This document shows positions 34,811 through 43,448 of a stretch of 64,000 nucleotides of DNA, piece by piece (position 1 is the first letter of the stretch; the number at the start of each line of letters is the position of its first letter). This DNA is from Hungatella sp. UBA3048 (GTDB lineage: Bacteria > Bacillota > Clostridia > Lachnospirales > Lachnospiraceae). The notes beneath the pieces were generated by a model. The model saw only the letters and a program-made list of their open reading frames with translations. It did no database searches and was not told where the DNA came from. Position numbers and translations under genes: made by a program. The stretch is taken from NCBI GenBank assembly GCA_002367105.1, contig DFCS01000037.1, forward strand, positions 1 to 64,000, written 5' to 3'.

Positions 34811-34859
34811 TATATCACTCTGATACATTTATATTATATCAGAGTGATATATATGTCAA
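34811..34859 (-). promoter_or_regulatory. Promoter and PadR operator of the glycosyltransferase operon
   Basis: Minus-strand TTGACA (34854-34859), 17-nt spacer, TAATAT (34831-34836). Perfect 15-bp arms TATATCACTCTGATA (34811-34825) and its complement (34837-34851) lie over the spacer and start site; ATATCA..TGATAT ends are PadR-like. Confidence 0.8.
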
Positions 34860-34901
34860 GCATGAGTATTCAGTAATCTTCCCCTTTTTAATCCTAATTA
34901 A

Positions 34902-34946
34902 AAGAACAGAGAAGTCAGGTTTTTCAAACCCAACGTCTCTGTTCTT
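34902..34946 (-). terminator. Terminator after the kdpE-like gene
   Basis: Perfect 11-bp arms AAGAACAGAGA / TCTCTGTTCTT with a GGTTT/AAACC inner stem, followed on the minus strand by TTAATTAGG. Confidence 0.7.
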
Positions 34947-34963
34947 ATACAAATCCCGTTCGA

Positions 34964-35668
34964 CTATCCTATATCTTCTAACAATCTGTATCCTACTCCC
35001 ATTTCTGTTATGATGTATTGAGGATTCGCCGTATCTTTTTCAATTTTCCTTCTCAGATTTGCAACATTTACCCGAAGGGCTTTGCTTTTGTTCACATATG
35101 GCCCCCAGAGCTCACGGCATAGAAATTCATGTGTCAATACAGTGCCTGCATTCAGAGAGAGAAGAACGATAATCCGGTATTCAATAGGGGTTAAATGTAT
35201 CGCTTCTCCGGCTACCGTAACGATTCTCTTATCATAATCAATATATAAATCTGCCGAATGAAATGGCTGATTCAATATGCTGTTCTTTATTTTCGATATA
35301 TGCCCTCTTCGCAGAGCGGTTCCGATTCTTGCCACCAGAATCGCATTGTTGAAAGGTTTTGTAATATAGTCATCTGCACCGCTGTCAAGAGCAGAAACAA
35401 TGCATTTCTCATCATTCCTTGCCGATATAATAATCACAGGAACCATACTCCAGCTTCTGATCGACTTAAGTACTTCCATACCATCCATATCCGGCAGTCC
35501 CAAATCCAGCAAAATTAAATCCGGGCAATGGGATGAGGCAAAGGAAATGGCTTCTTGCCCATTGACGGCTTTCAATACCCTATAGCCTTGTAATTCCAAT
35601 TTAACAGAAATAAATTCGATGATTGCGTCTTCATCCTCTACTATCATAATAACGTGTTTATTTTCCAT
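34964..35668 (-). CDS. kdpE: OmpR/KdpE-family response regulator
   Basis: A 234-residue regulator. The receiver domain has the acidic pair EDED at about 11-14, the phosphorylated Asp55 (LLDLGLPDMDG) and the conserved Lys in TKPF. The C-terminal winged helix ends with NVANLRRKIEKDTANPQYII and VGYRL. It resembles KdpE and lies 65 bp after a KdpD-like kinase gene. No kdpFABC pump genes are in the window, so its targets are unknown. Confidence 0.88.
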   Translation of the reverse strand: MENKHVIMIVEDEDAIIEFISVKLELQGYRVLKAVNGQEAISFASSHCPDLILLDLGLPDMDGMEVLKSIRSWSMVPVIIISARNDEKCIVSALDSGADDYITKPFNNAILVARIGTALRRGHISKIKNSILNQPFHSADLYIDYDKRIVTVAGEAIHLTPIEYRIIVLLSLNAGTVLTHEFLCRELWGPYVNKSKALRVNVANLRRKIEKDTANPQYIITEMGVGYRLLEDIG

Positions 35669-35733
35669 AGCAACACCTTTCTATAAACTGCATTCTTTGA
35701 TCCGCAGGCGCAAACAATCTTTAAAAATCAATA

Positions 35734-37227
35734 CTAATCGCCAAGAGGTAACGTAAACACAAATTGTGCTCCGCCTTCCGGTCGATTATTTGCTTGTATT
35801 TCTCCTCCATGGGCTCTGATTATGGTTTTACAAATGGAGAGCCCGATTCCCAAATTTCGCCTTGAATCTTTATATGGGTTCTCCTGCGTAATCGTAAAGT
35901 TAAATAGCATAGGAAGAATCTTTGGATCTATTCCCGGACCTGTATCTGTTATAATAAAACGCACAAAATTGTCCTCCTCTTTTACCTCTAATGTCACATC
36001 CGATCTCCTGCCCCCGGCATGTCTTTGTGTATTTTCCAGAATATTCGTGAGGACTTGAGAGATCAGCATTATATCCATGGGGAGTAAAATCACATTATCA
36101 GGCTGACTAATCGTGATTTTGGTATTAGGAAAGCGCTTGTGAAAAGTTAAGACAGCCCCTTCTATCACCTCTTCAACGATTTCTTCGGATTTATCAATCA
36201 CCATATCATTATTCTGAATCTTTGTAATGGACAATATATTTTCAATCATATTTAAAAGCCATTGGGAATCATTTTGTATCCCCTCTACCAGTTTGGCCCG
36301 TACTTCATAAGGAACTTTATCCCCCTCTTCCAGTAAAGTAGAACTGGCCCCTATAATACCGGTAAGCGGAGTTCTTAAATCGTGAGATATACTTCTTAAA
36401 AAGCTGTTCTTTACTTTTTCCGTTTCCATCATTACCTTAGTTTCCTGCTGCTCTGCCATTAGCCAGTACATTCTAAGTGCCTGAGCCGTTTGCTCCGCAA
36501 TTAATTCCAGAAACATCTTTTGCTTCTTGTTTAAATCCATCTCTTTAAAAGAAAAAGCAAATACTCCATAAGTAATGTTCTGAGTTGTTATAGGAAAGAA
36601 ATAGCCATAGTCTTTATCTTCCAAAGCCTCCTGCTTATCCGCGGCAAGCCTTACAAAGTTAAATACTTCCTCTTTCTTAAAAAATTCAATCCCAACATCA
36701 TCTTCTTCCCATAGGAAGTAAGGAATCAGCTTTCCATCTGGTTTGATATCTTCAAAAAAAGCTACAGAATGTATTAACTCCTCCTTTAAGTAATCCATTG
36801 AGTACCTAATAATCGTATCAAGATCCCTTGTAGAAAGAAGCTTCCGGTTAATACTGTATAGCAATTCAGCATGCTGACACTTCTGCCTGGCTTGTTCCGC
36901 CTGTTTTTTAATGCTGGTTGTAATAATGCTGCTGGTTAGCACGACTAGCAGCAGTACAATAAGAGTTACCGGAAAATTCACAGTAAAACTAAAACCAAAT
37001 CTTGGAGAAGTTATGAGAAAATCATACGTAAATACCCCTATCACTGCAGATGATACTCCATAAATATATCCTTCTGTAACAGCTGTAATAATAAATATTG
37101 CCATAGCCATAACAATATTTATATTCTGATATCCAAAATTATTACGGTAAAGAACTTCGCAGATAAGTAATGTACCGCAAAGAATGCAGAAAGAGAATAT
37201 AATATTTTTAGCCTTTTTCTTATTCAC
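35734..37227 (-). CDS. KdpD-like sensor histidine kinase lacking the N-terminal Usp/KdpD domain
   Basis: A 497-residue kinase. It has four membrane segments (about 8-105) of the DUF4118 type found in the middle of KdpD, then a GAF-like domain (about 120-250), an H-box SISHDLRTPLTG with His about 282, and the catalytic domain with N-box LENTQRHA and G-boxes DTGPGI and NLGIGLSI. The roughly 370-residue KdpD sensor region that binds K+/c-di-AMP is absent, so it senses something else or works as a short form. Start is GTG 37227 after AGGGTGAC. Confidence 0.85.
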   Translation of the reverse strand: MNKKKAKNIIFSFCILCGTLLICEVLYRNNFGYQNINIVMAMAIFIITAVTEGYIYGVSSAVIGVFTYDFLITSPRFGFSFTVNFPVTLIVLLLVVLTSSIITTSIKKQAEQARQKCQHAELLYSINRKLLSTRDLDTIIRYSMDYLKEELIHSVAFFEDIKPDGKLIPYFLWEEDDVGIEFFKKEEVFNFVRLAADKQEALEDKDYGYFFPITTQNITYGVFAFSFKEMDLNKKQKMFLELIAEQTAQALRMYWLMAEQQETKVMMETEKVKNSFLRSISHDLRTPLTGIIGASSTLLEEGDKVPYEVRAKLVEGIQNDSQWLLNMIENILSITKIQNNDMVIDKSEEIVEEVIEGAVLTFHKRFPNTKITISQPDNVILLPMDIMLISQVLTNILENTQRHAGGRRSDVTLEVKEEDNFVRFIITDTGPGIDPKILPMLFNFTITQENPYKDSRRNLGIGLSICKTIIRAHGGEIQANNRPEGGAQFVFTLPLGD

Positions 37228-37380
37228 TACAAGTCACCCTACACTTTTTCATTTGTTATTTATTATTGAAAAGATTTTCTTATGTACAGGCACAACAAAA
37301 ATCTTCTCCTGCCTTATTTGGCTGTGTTCGTTGCTTTTACGACTAGTATACCATTGTTTTAGTTATTTTACATTAATTTG

Positions 37381-38526
37381 TTATCCGAACATGGAAATAA
37401 AAATCCCTGCTATAATTGCTGAACCTATGGTACTTGCAACAATAGGCCCCATTGCATGCATTAAAAGATGGTTTGTCGGATCGTATTCGTGTCCCAATCT
37501 TTGAGATATTCTGGCAGCCATTGGCATCGCCGATACTCCTGCATTTCCAATGAGAGGATTTACTTTTCCTCCAGTTAATTTATATAAAATTTTAGCTACC
37601 AGTACTCCGCCTGCTGTTCCCATGATAAATGCAAAAAGGCCTAAGATAATAATAAAGACTGTTTTAATATTTAACACCCTCTCAGCCGTTGCACTTCCTC
37701 CAATGGATAAACCAATTAATAAGGTAAGCAGATTCAGTAAATCCCCCTCAAGCATTCTGACTAACCTTTCTGCCACACCGCTCTCTCTGATAAGATTGCC
37801 AAGCATCAGCATTGATATCAAGGTAGCAGCGGAAGGTACGAAGATTAGAACTAACAAAGTAGTTGCAATTGGAAAAAGAATTCTCTTTCTCCTGGATACC
37901 TCTTTCGGAATAGGCATAATTACCATTCTTTCTTTTTGAGTGGTGAGTGCTCTCATGATCGGCGGCTGAATAAGAGGAACTAAAGCCATATAGGAATACG
38001 CTGCGATCGTGATTGTGGGAAGCAGATGACTTGCCAGCTGCTTTGTGATATAAATGGAAGTCGGACCGTCTGAACTTCCTATTACTCCGATGGCCGCCGC
38101 TTCCTGCATAGTGAAGTTAACAAAGCCGGGGACAAAATAGGATATTACATGTCCTAAACCTAATGCTCCAAACATCGCCGCAAAAATCCCAACCTGACCT
38201 CCAAGACCAATGAATGCTGTCTTAGGTGATGATATTAAGGGACTGAAATCTGTCATTGCTCCAATGCAGATAAAAATCATGGGAGGATAAATCCCAAGCT
38301 CAATGCCCTTATATAAATAATAAATCAGTCCGCCTTCATCATAAGAGGACAGACCCGCATTTGATATATTAGCAATAAGCATACCAAATGCCAATGGAAG
38401 CAGAAGCAGGGGCTCATATCTTTTCTCAACCGCCATATATGCAAGGGCAAGCGCCAAAATTATCATGATTATTTCCGATAGAGTTAAATTGCTTATTATG
38501 TTAGTAATATAATTAATAACGATCAT
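37381..38526 (-). CDS. Na+-translocating decarboxylase beta subunit (OadB/GcdB/MmdB family)
   Basis: A 381-residue, highly hydrophobic protein with the family motif IGVIGSSDGPTSIYI (Na+-binding region) and NPLIGNAGVSAMPMAARISQ near the C-terminus. In complete systems it couples decarboxylation of oxaloacetate, methylmalonyl-CoA or glutaconyl-CoA to Na+ export. The alpha, gamma and biotin-carrier subunits are not in this window. The start is unclear: AGGAG directly abuts the ATG at 38526 with no spacing. Confidence 0.9.
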   Translation of the reverse strand: MIVINYITNIISNLTLSEIIMIILALALAYMAVEKRYEPLLLLPLAFGMLIANISNAGLSSYDEGGLIYYLYKGIELGIYPPMIFICIGAMTDFSPLISSPKTAFIGLGGQVGIFAAMFGALGLGHVISYFVPGFVNFTMQEAAAIGVIGSSDGPTSIYITKQLASHLLPTITIAAYSYMALVPLIQPPIMRALTTQKERMVIMPIPKEVSRRKRILFPIATTLLVLIFVPSAATLISMLMLGNLIRESGVAERLVRMLEGDLLNLLTLLIGLSIGGSATAERVLNIKTVFIIILGLFAFIMGTAGGVLVAKILYKLTGGKVNPLIGNAGVSAMPMAARISQRLGHEYDPTNHLLMHAMGPIVASTIGSAIIAGIFISMFG

Positions 38527-38876
38527 CTCCTAATTGTTTGTATTATTACACGATTGTGCATCCATTAAAGTTAAAAATTATATCTATAATTTGGTTTTCT
38601 TCAAATATTTTATATTCAATGGTTTTGATAGATAAGAAATAATCATCTTTCTCGAGGAATTGATTGTAAAACTACAATTTTCTAGCATAGTTTTCTCCTT
38701 TTTTATTATTATTTTATTTATTTGTATTAATTATAAAAGAAATATGTATAAAGAAGATGTTAAGAAAATCCGAGATATTGAACAATTTCACTATGTCCCA
38801 CATCAGCTTTGTGTTGGCAAAAGAAAAAAGTCAGTACAATGCCATAGGCAAAATACTGACTTTTATAATTAGATGT
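38527..38876. other. AT-rich intergenic region
   Basis: Apart from the terminator at 38826-38864 nothing is recognised. Two plus-strand frames (38660-38872, 38757-38960) run through the terminator and have no ribosome site. Confidence 0.35.
38826..38864. terminator. Terminator after the nitroreductase gene
   Basis: Perfect 11-bp arms AAAAGTCAGTA / TACTGACTTTT with inner GCC/GGC, T-rich on both strands. Confidence 0.8.
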
Positions 38877-39407
38877 TTAAACAAAACGGACAATTTCTTC
38901 CAATGGCTTGCGGGATTTCTTCCGTACGGTCTGATCAACGGGATACCCAGCTGCAATTAACCCGCAGATATGCTTTTCCAACGGAATATCCAGCAGCTTA
39001 GCAACTTTTTCTCTATCAAACATTCCCAATATACAAGTTCCGATTCCCTGTGATTCGGCTTCCAGGCAGAGATAAGCCGTTGCCGCTCCAATATCGCCGG
39101 GAGCAAAATACTGGCTGTCCACAAGACTTTTTACGTGAGGCATTAAATTTGCATGCTCTTCAACCACAACAAAAAACGCCCGTGCTTTAGAAGCAAATCC
39201 ATTCCCCATCTGCTGTGCAGTTTCCGCTATCTTTTCCATAAGTTCCGGATTTTCGACTACCACAAAACTCCAGGGCTGGCCATTGCAGCCGGAAGGTGCC
39301 AGGTGGGCCGCCTCAACACATTTAACCAGCTTTTCATGTTCTATTGCTTGATCTTTAAAATTTCTGCAGCTTTGCCTGCGAAGGCATAAATCCATAAAAT
39401 CTTCCAT
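38877..39407 (-). CDS. Nitroreductase-family FMN oxidoreductase
   Basis: A 176-residue flavoprotein with LRRQSCRNFKDQAI and AHLAPSGCNGQPWSFVVV (FMN site), DIGAATAYLCLEAESQGIGT (core helix) and a conserved GYPVDQ. It is shorter than the paralog at 16829 and belongs to a different subgroup; it probably reduces a nitro, quinone or flavin substrate. AAAGGAG precedes the ATG at 39407. It is about 50 bp downstream of the GH43-like gene stop but on the same strand, so cotranscription is possible. Confidence 0.9.
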   Translation of the reverse strand: MEDFMDLCLRRQSCRNFKDQAIEHEKLVKCVEAAHLAPSGCNGQPWSFVVVENPELMEKIAETAQQMGNGFASKARAFFVVVEEHANLMPHVKSLVDSQYFAPGDIGAATAYLCLEAESQGIGTCILGMFDREKVAKLLDIPLEKHICGLIAAGYPVDQTVRKKSRKPLEEIVRFV

Positions 39408-39456
39408 TTTAATTACTCCTTTCTATGTAAGCCTTTAATAAGGCAGAATGAATCTT

Positions 39457-40506
39457 TTAATCTTGCTTTAAGGGGATCACCATATTCCAGGTATTTTCCG
39501 CATCGAAAAAGCTTTCCGTCCCATCGCTCGTTGCAAAAAACATATGGGTCGCCTTACCGTTTTCAAATAAGAGAAAAGGCCGATCTAAATTCCCCATCTG
39601 GCGTACTTTTCCATCATCCCATAATACCTGACGGGAATAGACCCGTTCTCCCATGTTAAGAGTCCAATCAAGTCCGTTCTTAGAATAACCATGGACGCCA
39701 CCATATTTTTCTCCGCATATGTTACCATGCATGTCTTTTGCCATCATCTGATAGTAAGGTCCTTCTTTCCAGATAAACGGGTCCTCTATCTCTATGGATT
39801 CATCTGCAAATAACGGTTTTTCCTGCATCACTTGATATGGTCCGGAAACCTCCTTTGACATCGCCACTCCGATTGTCATCTGTCCATACGTATCTCCTGT
39901 ATATGGCATCGGTTTATACGACCTCGCTTTATAGAGAAGAACGACCGAACCATCTTCCTCTATGTGCGGTGCCGGATTCGAAGTCAGGAAATTGTCAAAA
40001 TGGCCTGGCCTGGTTGGAAGTATCGGGCTATCATAACGTGTCCATGGTCCAAAAATGCTTTTTGCGGTTGCAATTCCGACTCTTTTATTCGCACGGGCTG
40101 CAATCGAACGATAGTCGTTGTGGACCAGACGCTCACCCTCCTTTATATCCGGAAATGGATGGGTAGAACCTGTATAATACAATACGTATGTATCTCTCCA
40201 TTTTGTAATTTGAGGATTATGTGTCATCCTCCCATCCCAATATTCAGCTCCTCTGGCTGGGAGTATTATCTCTTCAAACTGATATGGTCCCTCCGGCGTA
40301 TCGGAACTGGCGCGTACAATTTCCGACAGGGAAAGCCAGCCTGGATGCATCGGCTGTGATTTCGGCCAGCGCGATGCAAACATATGATATCGGTTATCTT
40401 CCCCTTTGATCACAGATCCACACCATACCCAGTATCCTTCCATCCGAAAGCCTCCGCCAACTGGAGCCGGAAGCATTCTTTTTTTTAAATCAATTGGATT
40501 TCCCAT
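39457..40506 (-). CDS. Five-bladed beta-propeller glycoside hydrolase (GH43-like)
   Basis: A 349-residue intracellular enzyme (no signal peptide). Motifs fit a GH43/GH117-type propeller: WDGRMTHNPQITKWRDTYVLYYTGS (about 85-110, shown in part), NPAPHIEEDGSVVLLYKA, and SIEIEDPFIWKE where the acidic residues are likely catalytic. Start set at ATG 40506 (AGAGGA 8 nt upstream); upstream in-frame ATGs at 40512 and 40536 exist. Sugar specificity unknown; a role in side-chain removal from plant or algal glycans is inferred. Confidence 0.75.
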   Translation of the reverse strand: MGNPIDLKKRMLPAPVGGGFRMEGYWVWCGSVIKGEDNRYHMFASRWPKSQPMHPGWLSLSEIVRASSDTPEGPYQFEEIILPARGAEYWDGRMTHNPQITKWRDTYVLYYTGSTHPFPDIKEGERLVHNDYRSIAARANKRVGIATAKSIFGPWTRYDSPILPTRPGHFDNFLTSNPAPHIEEDGSVVLLYKARSYKPMPYTGDTYGQMTIGVAMSKEVSGPYQVMQEKPLFADESIEIEDPFIWKEGPYYQMMAKDMHGNICGEKYGGVHGYSKNGLDWTLNMGERVYSRQVLWDDGKVRQMGNLDRPFLLFENGKATHMFFATSDGTESFFDAENTWNMVIPLKQD

Positions 40507-40710
40507 CTGCATTTTCCTCTGCGAAATAATCAACATTAGACAAAAACTGTACGATAAGACAATCAGTACAGTTTTTACCAGTTGCTTCTATTTTATTATA
40601 TCATCCCATACTGCATTTATTAAGTAAAATTTCTATTATTTTACAACTCCTTTTTGCAGCATGATATTGGCATACAAGGCCTGTTCCCCTGTAGCGATTA
40701 CAGCATAGGC

Positions 40711-41164
40711 TTTCTTTGCCTCCCCATTTATTTATTATATTTTTTATAACCCGGATGTCTTCCTGTCACACCGTAGCCTGTATATCTATTCTGAAAACCA
40801 CTATATCATCCCTGACCAGGCGGAGCGTTCCAAGCATAAGAACATTTACCTTTTAAAAAATGTACTGGATTATATTGATCATAATTATTCCTATAAAATA
40901 GAACTGAATGATCTGGCAAAAATTGCCGGAATGTCTCCTAAATATTTCTGCCGTTTCTTCTTTGAAATGACTTCCCGGACACCAATTGATTATGTAAATT
41001 ATTATCGCATTGAACGGGCCTGCTACCAACTGATTACTACCAATGATTCCATAACAGAAATCTCCCTTTCCTGCGGATTTAATGATATCAGTTATTTCAT
41101 TAAGACTTTTAAGAAATACAAAGGGAAATCGCCCAGACAGTATTTTAAGGAACTTATGCCATAA
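40711..41164 (+). pseudogene. AraC-family regulator, C-terminal fragment
   Basis: The frame opens after a TAG at 40708-40710, has no start codon for about 220 bases, and encodes the end of a ligand domain (SLYIYSENHYIIPDQ) plus a complete AraC DNA-binding domain (LNDLAKIAGMSPKYFCRFF; ITEISLSCGFNDISYFIKTF; SPRQYFKELMP). The N-terminal roughly 150 residues are missing or frameshifted. A shorter version from ATG 40931 would lack the first helix-turn-helix, so a working product is unlikely. Confidence 0.7.
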
Positions 41165-41193
41165 CTACGAAACCCCGGGAACTGAATCTAAAA

Positions 41194-41235
41194 ACGGTCA
41201 TTATGCACTGGTTTCATACCATGCATAATGACCGT
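41194..41235 (-). terminator. Terminator of the AraC/GyrI-type regulator gene
   Basis: Perfect 14-bp arms ACGGTCATTATGCA / TGCATAATGACCGT with a GGT/ACC inner pair; the minus strand continues TTTTTAG. It lies about 110 bp beyond the stop at 41344. Confidence 0.7.
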
Positions 41236-41343
41236 CAAACTCAAAAATCAACTTGCTGCCACCCAGCGGGTCAGCCTCCTGATCCGCTCGCCTGCACCAA
41301 CAGGATGCACATTGTTGAAGGAACAGCCACTGTTCGCAGCTGT

Positions 41344-42219
41344 CTATCTTACTGGAATATACAAATCCACTTCAGAGTCCGGATGATCATATCCAAGAAA
41401 GCGTTCATCATAAAGCTCGAAGTCCTCCCGCCAGTCTAATTCTTCTTTTGTGTTGAGAAACCATGTGCCCCAGATGTAGTCAAAGGTCTGAGGCAGCATC
41501 CGCAGAGTACCCCGGTGTGTAAAAACCGCATAGCGTCCCTCAGGGATTACCTTCTGCACAAAGGGTTCGGTTAGTCCGTCAAAAGACGATACTTCCGTTC
41601 CAGCCACTTCGGTGAAAAGGATATCCTCATTCATGGTGTACAGCGTATTTTCTGCACATGCCTCGCAGATACCGAAGGATCTCCCGCCTGGGACCCGGTT
41701 GGGAATTTGTCTATATAGAGAATTAGCACTATTCCATAGTTCTCGCAGACGGTTGTCCCGTAAGGTGGTTTCTCCCCGAATCCCCGCGACCCTGATCTCC
41801 AACAGTTCAACGATCTGCGGATGGACCGTCACATTGCGGGCCAGATGATCCAACAATCCTGTATCCAAGCGTTCCTTACCGCCGATAAAGATGTCCAGGC
41901 GGTTTTGACGATAGCTCTGAGGACTGACCTTATAAATTGCTTTAAATGCACGGCTAAAAGCTTCCGGAGAATCAAAGCCGTATTCAATCGCTATATCTAT
42001 AATTTTAAGGTCTGTATAGAGTAGCTTCTTGGATGCGTCAGCCAAACGGCGCTTCTTGATGTAGCTGCCTATACTTTCACCCAGGATCGCTGTGAATTGT
42101 CGATTTAGATGATAGTAAGAATATCCGGCAGCCTTTGCCACATCCTCGACCTTGATATTGTAACCGAGGTGGTTTTCAATGTATATTACTGCCTGCTCCA
42201 ATGATTTTCCATAGTTCAC
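41344..42219 (-). CDS. AraC-family regulator with GyrI-like effector domain
   Basis: A 291-residue regulator with the DNA-binding part first (KVEDVAKAAGYSYYHLNRQF; IDIAIEYGFDSPEAFSRAFK; VSPQSYRQ; about 20-105) and a C-terminal GyrI/SOUL-like ligand domain (about 130-291; YAVFTHRGTLRMLPQTFDYI, ELYDERFLG). This is the Rob/MarA-GyrI architecture that senses small hydrophobic compounds. Start is GTG 42219 with AAGGAGG 6 nt upstream. It lies 19 bp after the C45 hydrolase gene and is probably cotranscribed. Confidence 0.88.
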   Translation of the reverse strand: MNYGKSLEQAVIYIENHLGYNIKVEDVAKAAGYSYYHLNRQFTAILGESIGSYIKKRRLADASKKLLYTDLKIIDIAIEYGFDSPEAFSRAFKAIYKVSPQSYRQNRLDIFIGGKERLDTGLLDHLARNVTVHPQIVELLEIRVAGIRGETTLRDNRLRELWNSANSLYRQIPNRVPGGRSFGICEACAENTLYTMNEDILFTEVAGTEVSSFDGLTEPFVQKVIPEGRYAVFTHRGTLRMLPQTFDYIWGTWFLNTKEELDWREDFELYDERFLGYDHPDSEVDLYIPVR

Positions 42220-42238
42220 AGCAATCCTCCTTCCGATT

Positions 42239-43357
42239 TTAAGTAAGCGGCTGCCAATCGTAAGTGCCGGGTGCCGCTTTCTCCAAATTGATCTCCACAG
42301 TTTGCATACCATCTTCTAGTGGTTTGGTTATATCATAGGTATGCCAGCCATTTTCGGACCGGCCACCCCAGCAAAGGTCAATGATACCATCTGATGGCGA
42401 AATCACCATGCTCTTTGTGGTACCGAAATACTCCTCAAAGTAATGACAGCATAGGCCTTCCGGATACTTAGCCAACAGCATTTCCTTGAGCTGTGCTTTC
42501 GTTACTTCGCTTTGATGTGCAATCTGTTTTTCGATATATTCGTATCGTCTTGCTGAATGAGCCATCACCTGTGGTTCCATCGACTGAAGATCCGGAATAA
42601 GCGCATGGTTTGTAGCATACAGCATCTGCTCTTGGGAATCCGGATTAATCTGCCTGACAGCAGTTCGGCCATCCATCGTTTCAACCAGGGCGGCATTGCC
42701 TGCCTTATCTAACAGAAGCATGTTGAGGTTGTAGGCGATGGGCATCCCTTCCAGATATTTAATTGATTCCATTACGTCCTTGCAATTTTCCAGCAGAGCG
42801 CGAGTAACCGCCCAAAACTGGAGACCTTTAAGCTTCGGTGATCGCATATAGGGAAGAGCCCCTACCGGAAAACCACAGGAACTCATCGTCACGGCGAGGC
42901 CGTGTTCGTTAAAGCCATCATCCCGTCCGAAATGGAGTACGCTGGTACCCATATGCGAGTATTTTCCTGTCACGCTGGTTTTAATCAGACAGAAATCCTC
43001 AGCTTCGTGACTGAACTCATAGTTGCGGGCGAGAAGGGGTTTCCTCCCGGCAGTACGGCTTGGCAGTATTGCAATATGACTGCAACGGGGAAGCAGATAG
43101 GTCATTCCGTAAAAAAATACCTGCTCAGGTTTTACCTTCAGCGCATCGGCAAAACCGCAAAGCTCTTCTGTGAGACCGGGACACCAGCGGTCAAAAAGTT
43201 TTGCCGCTTCCTCAACCTGCTTTAGTCCAAAGTCCTTCATTCCTGCAGTGTGTGTTGCTTGCAGCTGTGGGATTGCAGCGGTCAATTTTCCAAACTGATA
43301 TCCAATTTCATAGCTTGTACCGGCAAGTTCTGCGGTATAGGTTTGTATTTTTAGCAT
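42239..43357 (-). CDS. C45/choloylglycine-hydrolase-like linear amide C-N hydrolase
   Basis: A 372-residue Ntn-type hydrolase. The candidate nucleophile is the Cys in LPRCSHIAI (about residue 92), which would be exposed by autocleavage in the C45 acyl-CoA:6-APA acyltransferase family; downstream RNYEFSH and FNEHGLAVTMSS are typical Ntn elements. Such enzymes cleave linear amides, for example acylated amino acids or bile-salt-like conjugates. AAGGAGG precedes the ATG. Paired with a GyrI-type regulator gene, which may sense its substrate. Confidence 0.8.
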   Translation of the reverse strand: MLKIQTYTAELAGTSYEIGYQFGKLTAAIPQLQATHTAGMKDFGLKQVEEAAKLFDRWCPGLTEELCGFADALKVKPEQVFFYGMTYLLPRCSHIAILPSRTAGRKPLLARNYEFSHEAEDFCLIKTSVTGKYSHMGTSVLHFGRDDGFNEHGLAVTMSSCGFPVGALPYMRSPKLKGLQFWAVTRALLENCKDVMESIKYLEGMPIAYNLNMLLLDKAGNAALVETMDGRTAVRQINPDSQEQMLYATNHALIPDLQSMEPQVMAHSARRYEYIEKQIAHQSEVTKAQLKEMLLAKYPEGLCCHYFEEYFGTTKSMVISPSDGIIDLCWGGRSENGWHTYDITKPLEDGMQTVEINLEKAAPGTYDWQPLT

Positions 43358-43448
43358 AGTATTGATTCCTCCTTGTATTCGTTTTCTTTAGTTTACCGAA
43401 ACAATGGAGGGGCTGCATGATATTTTCTGCTGTTTTGCAATTTATTAA

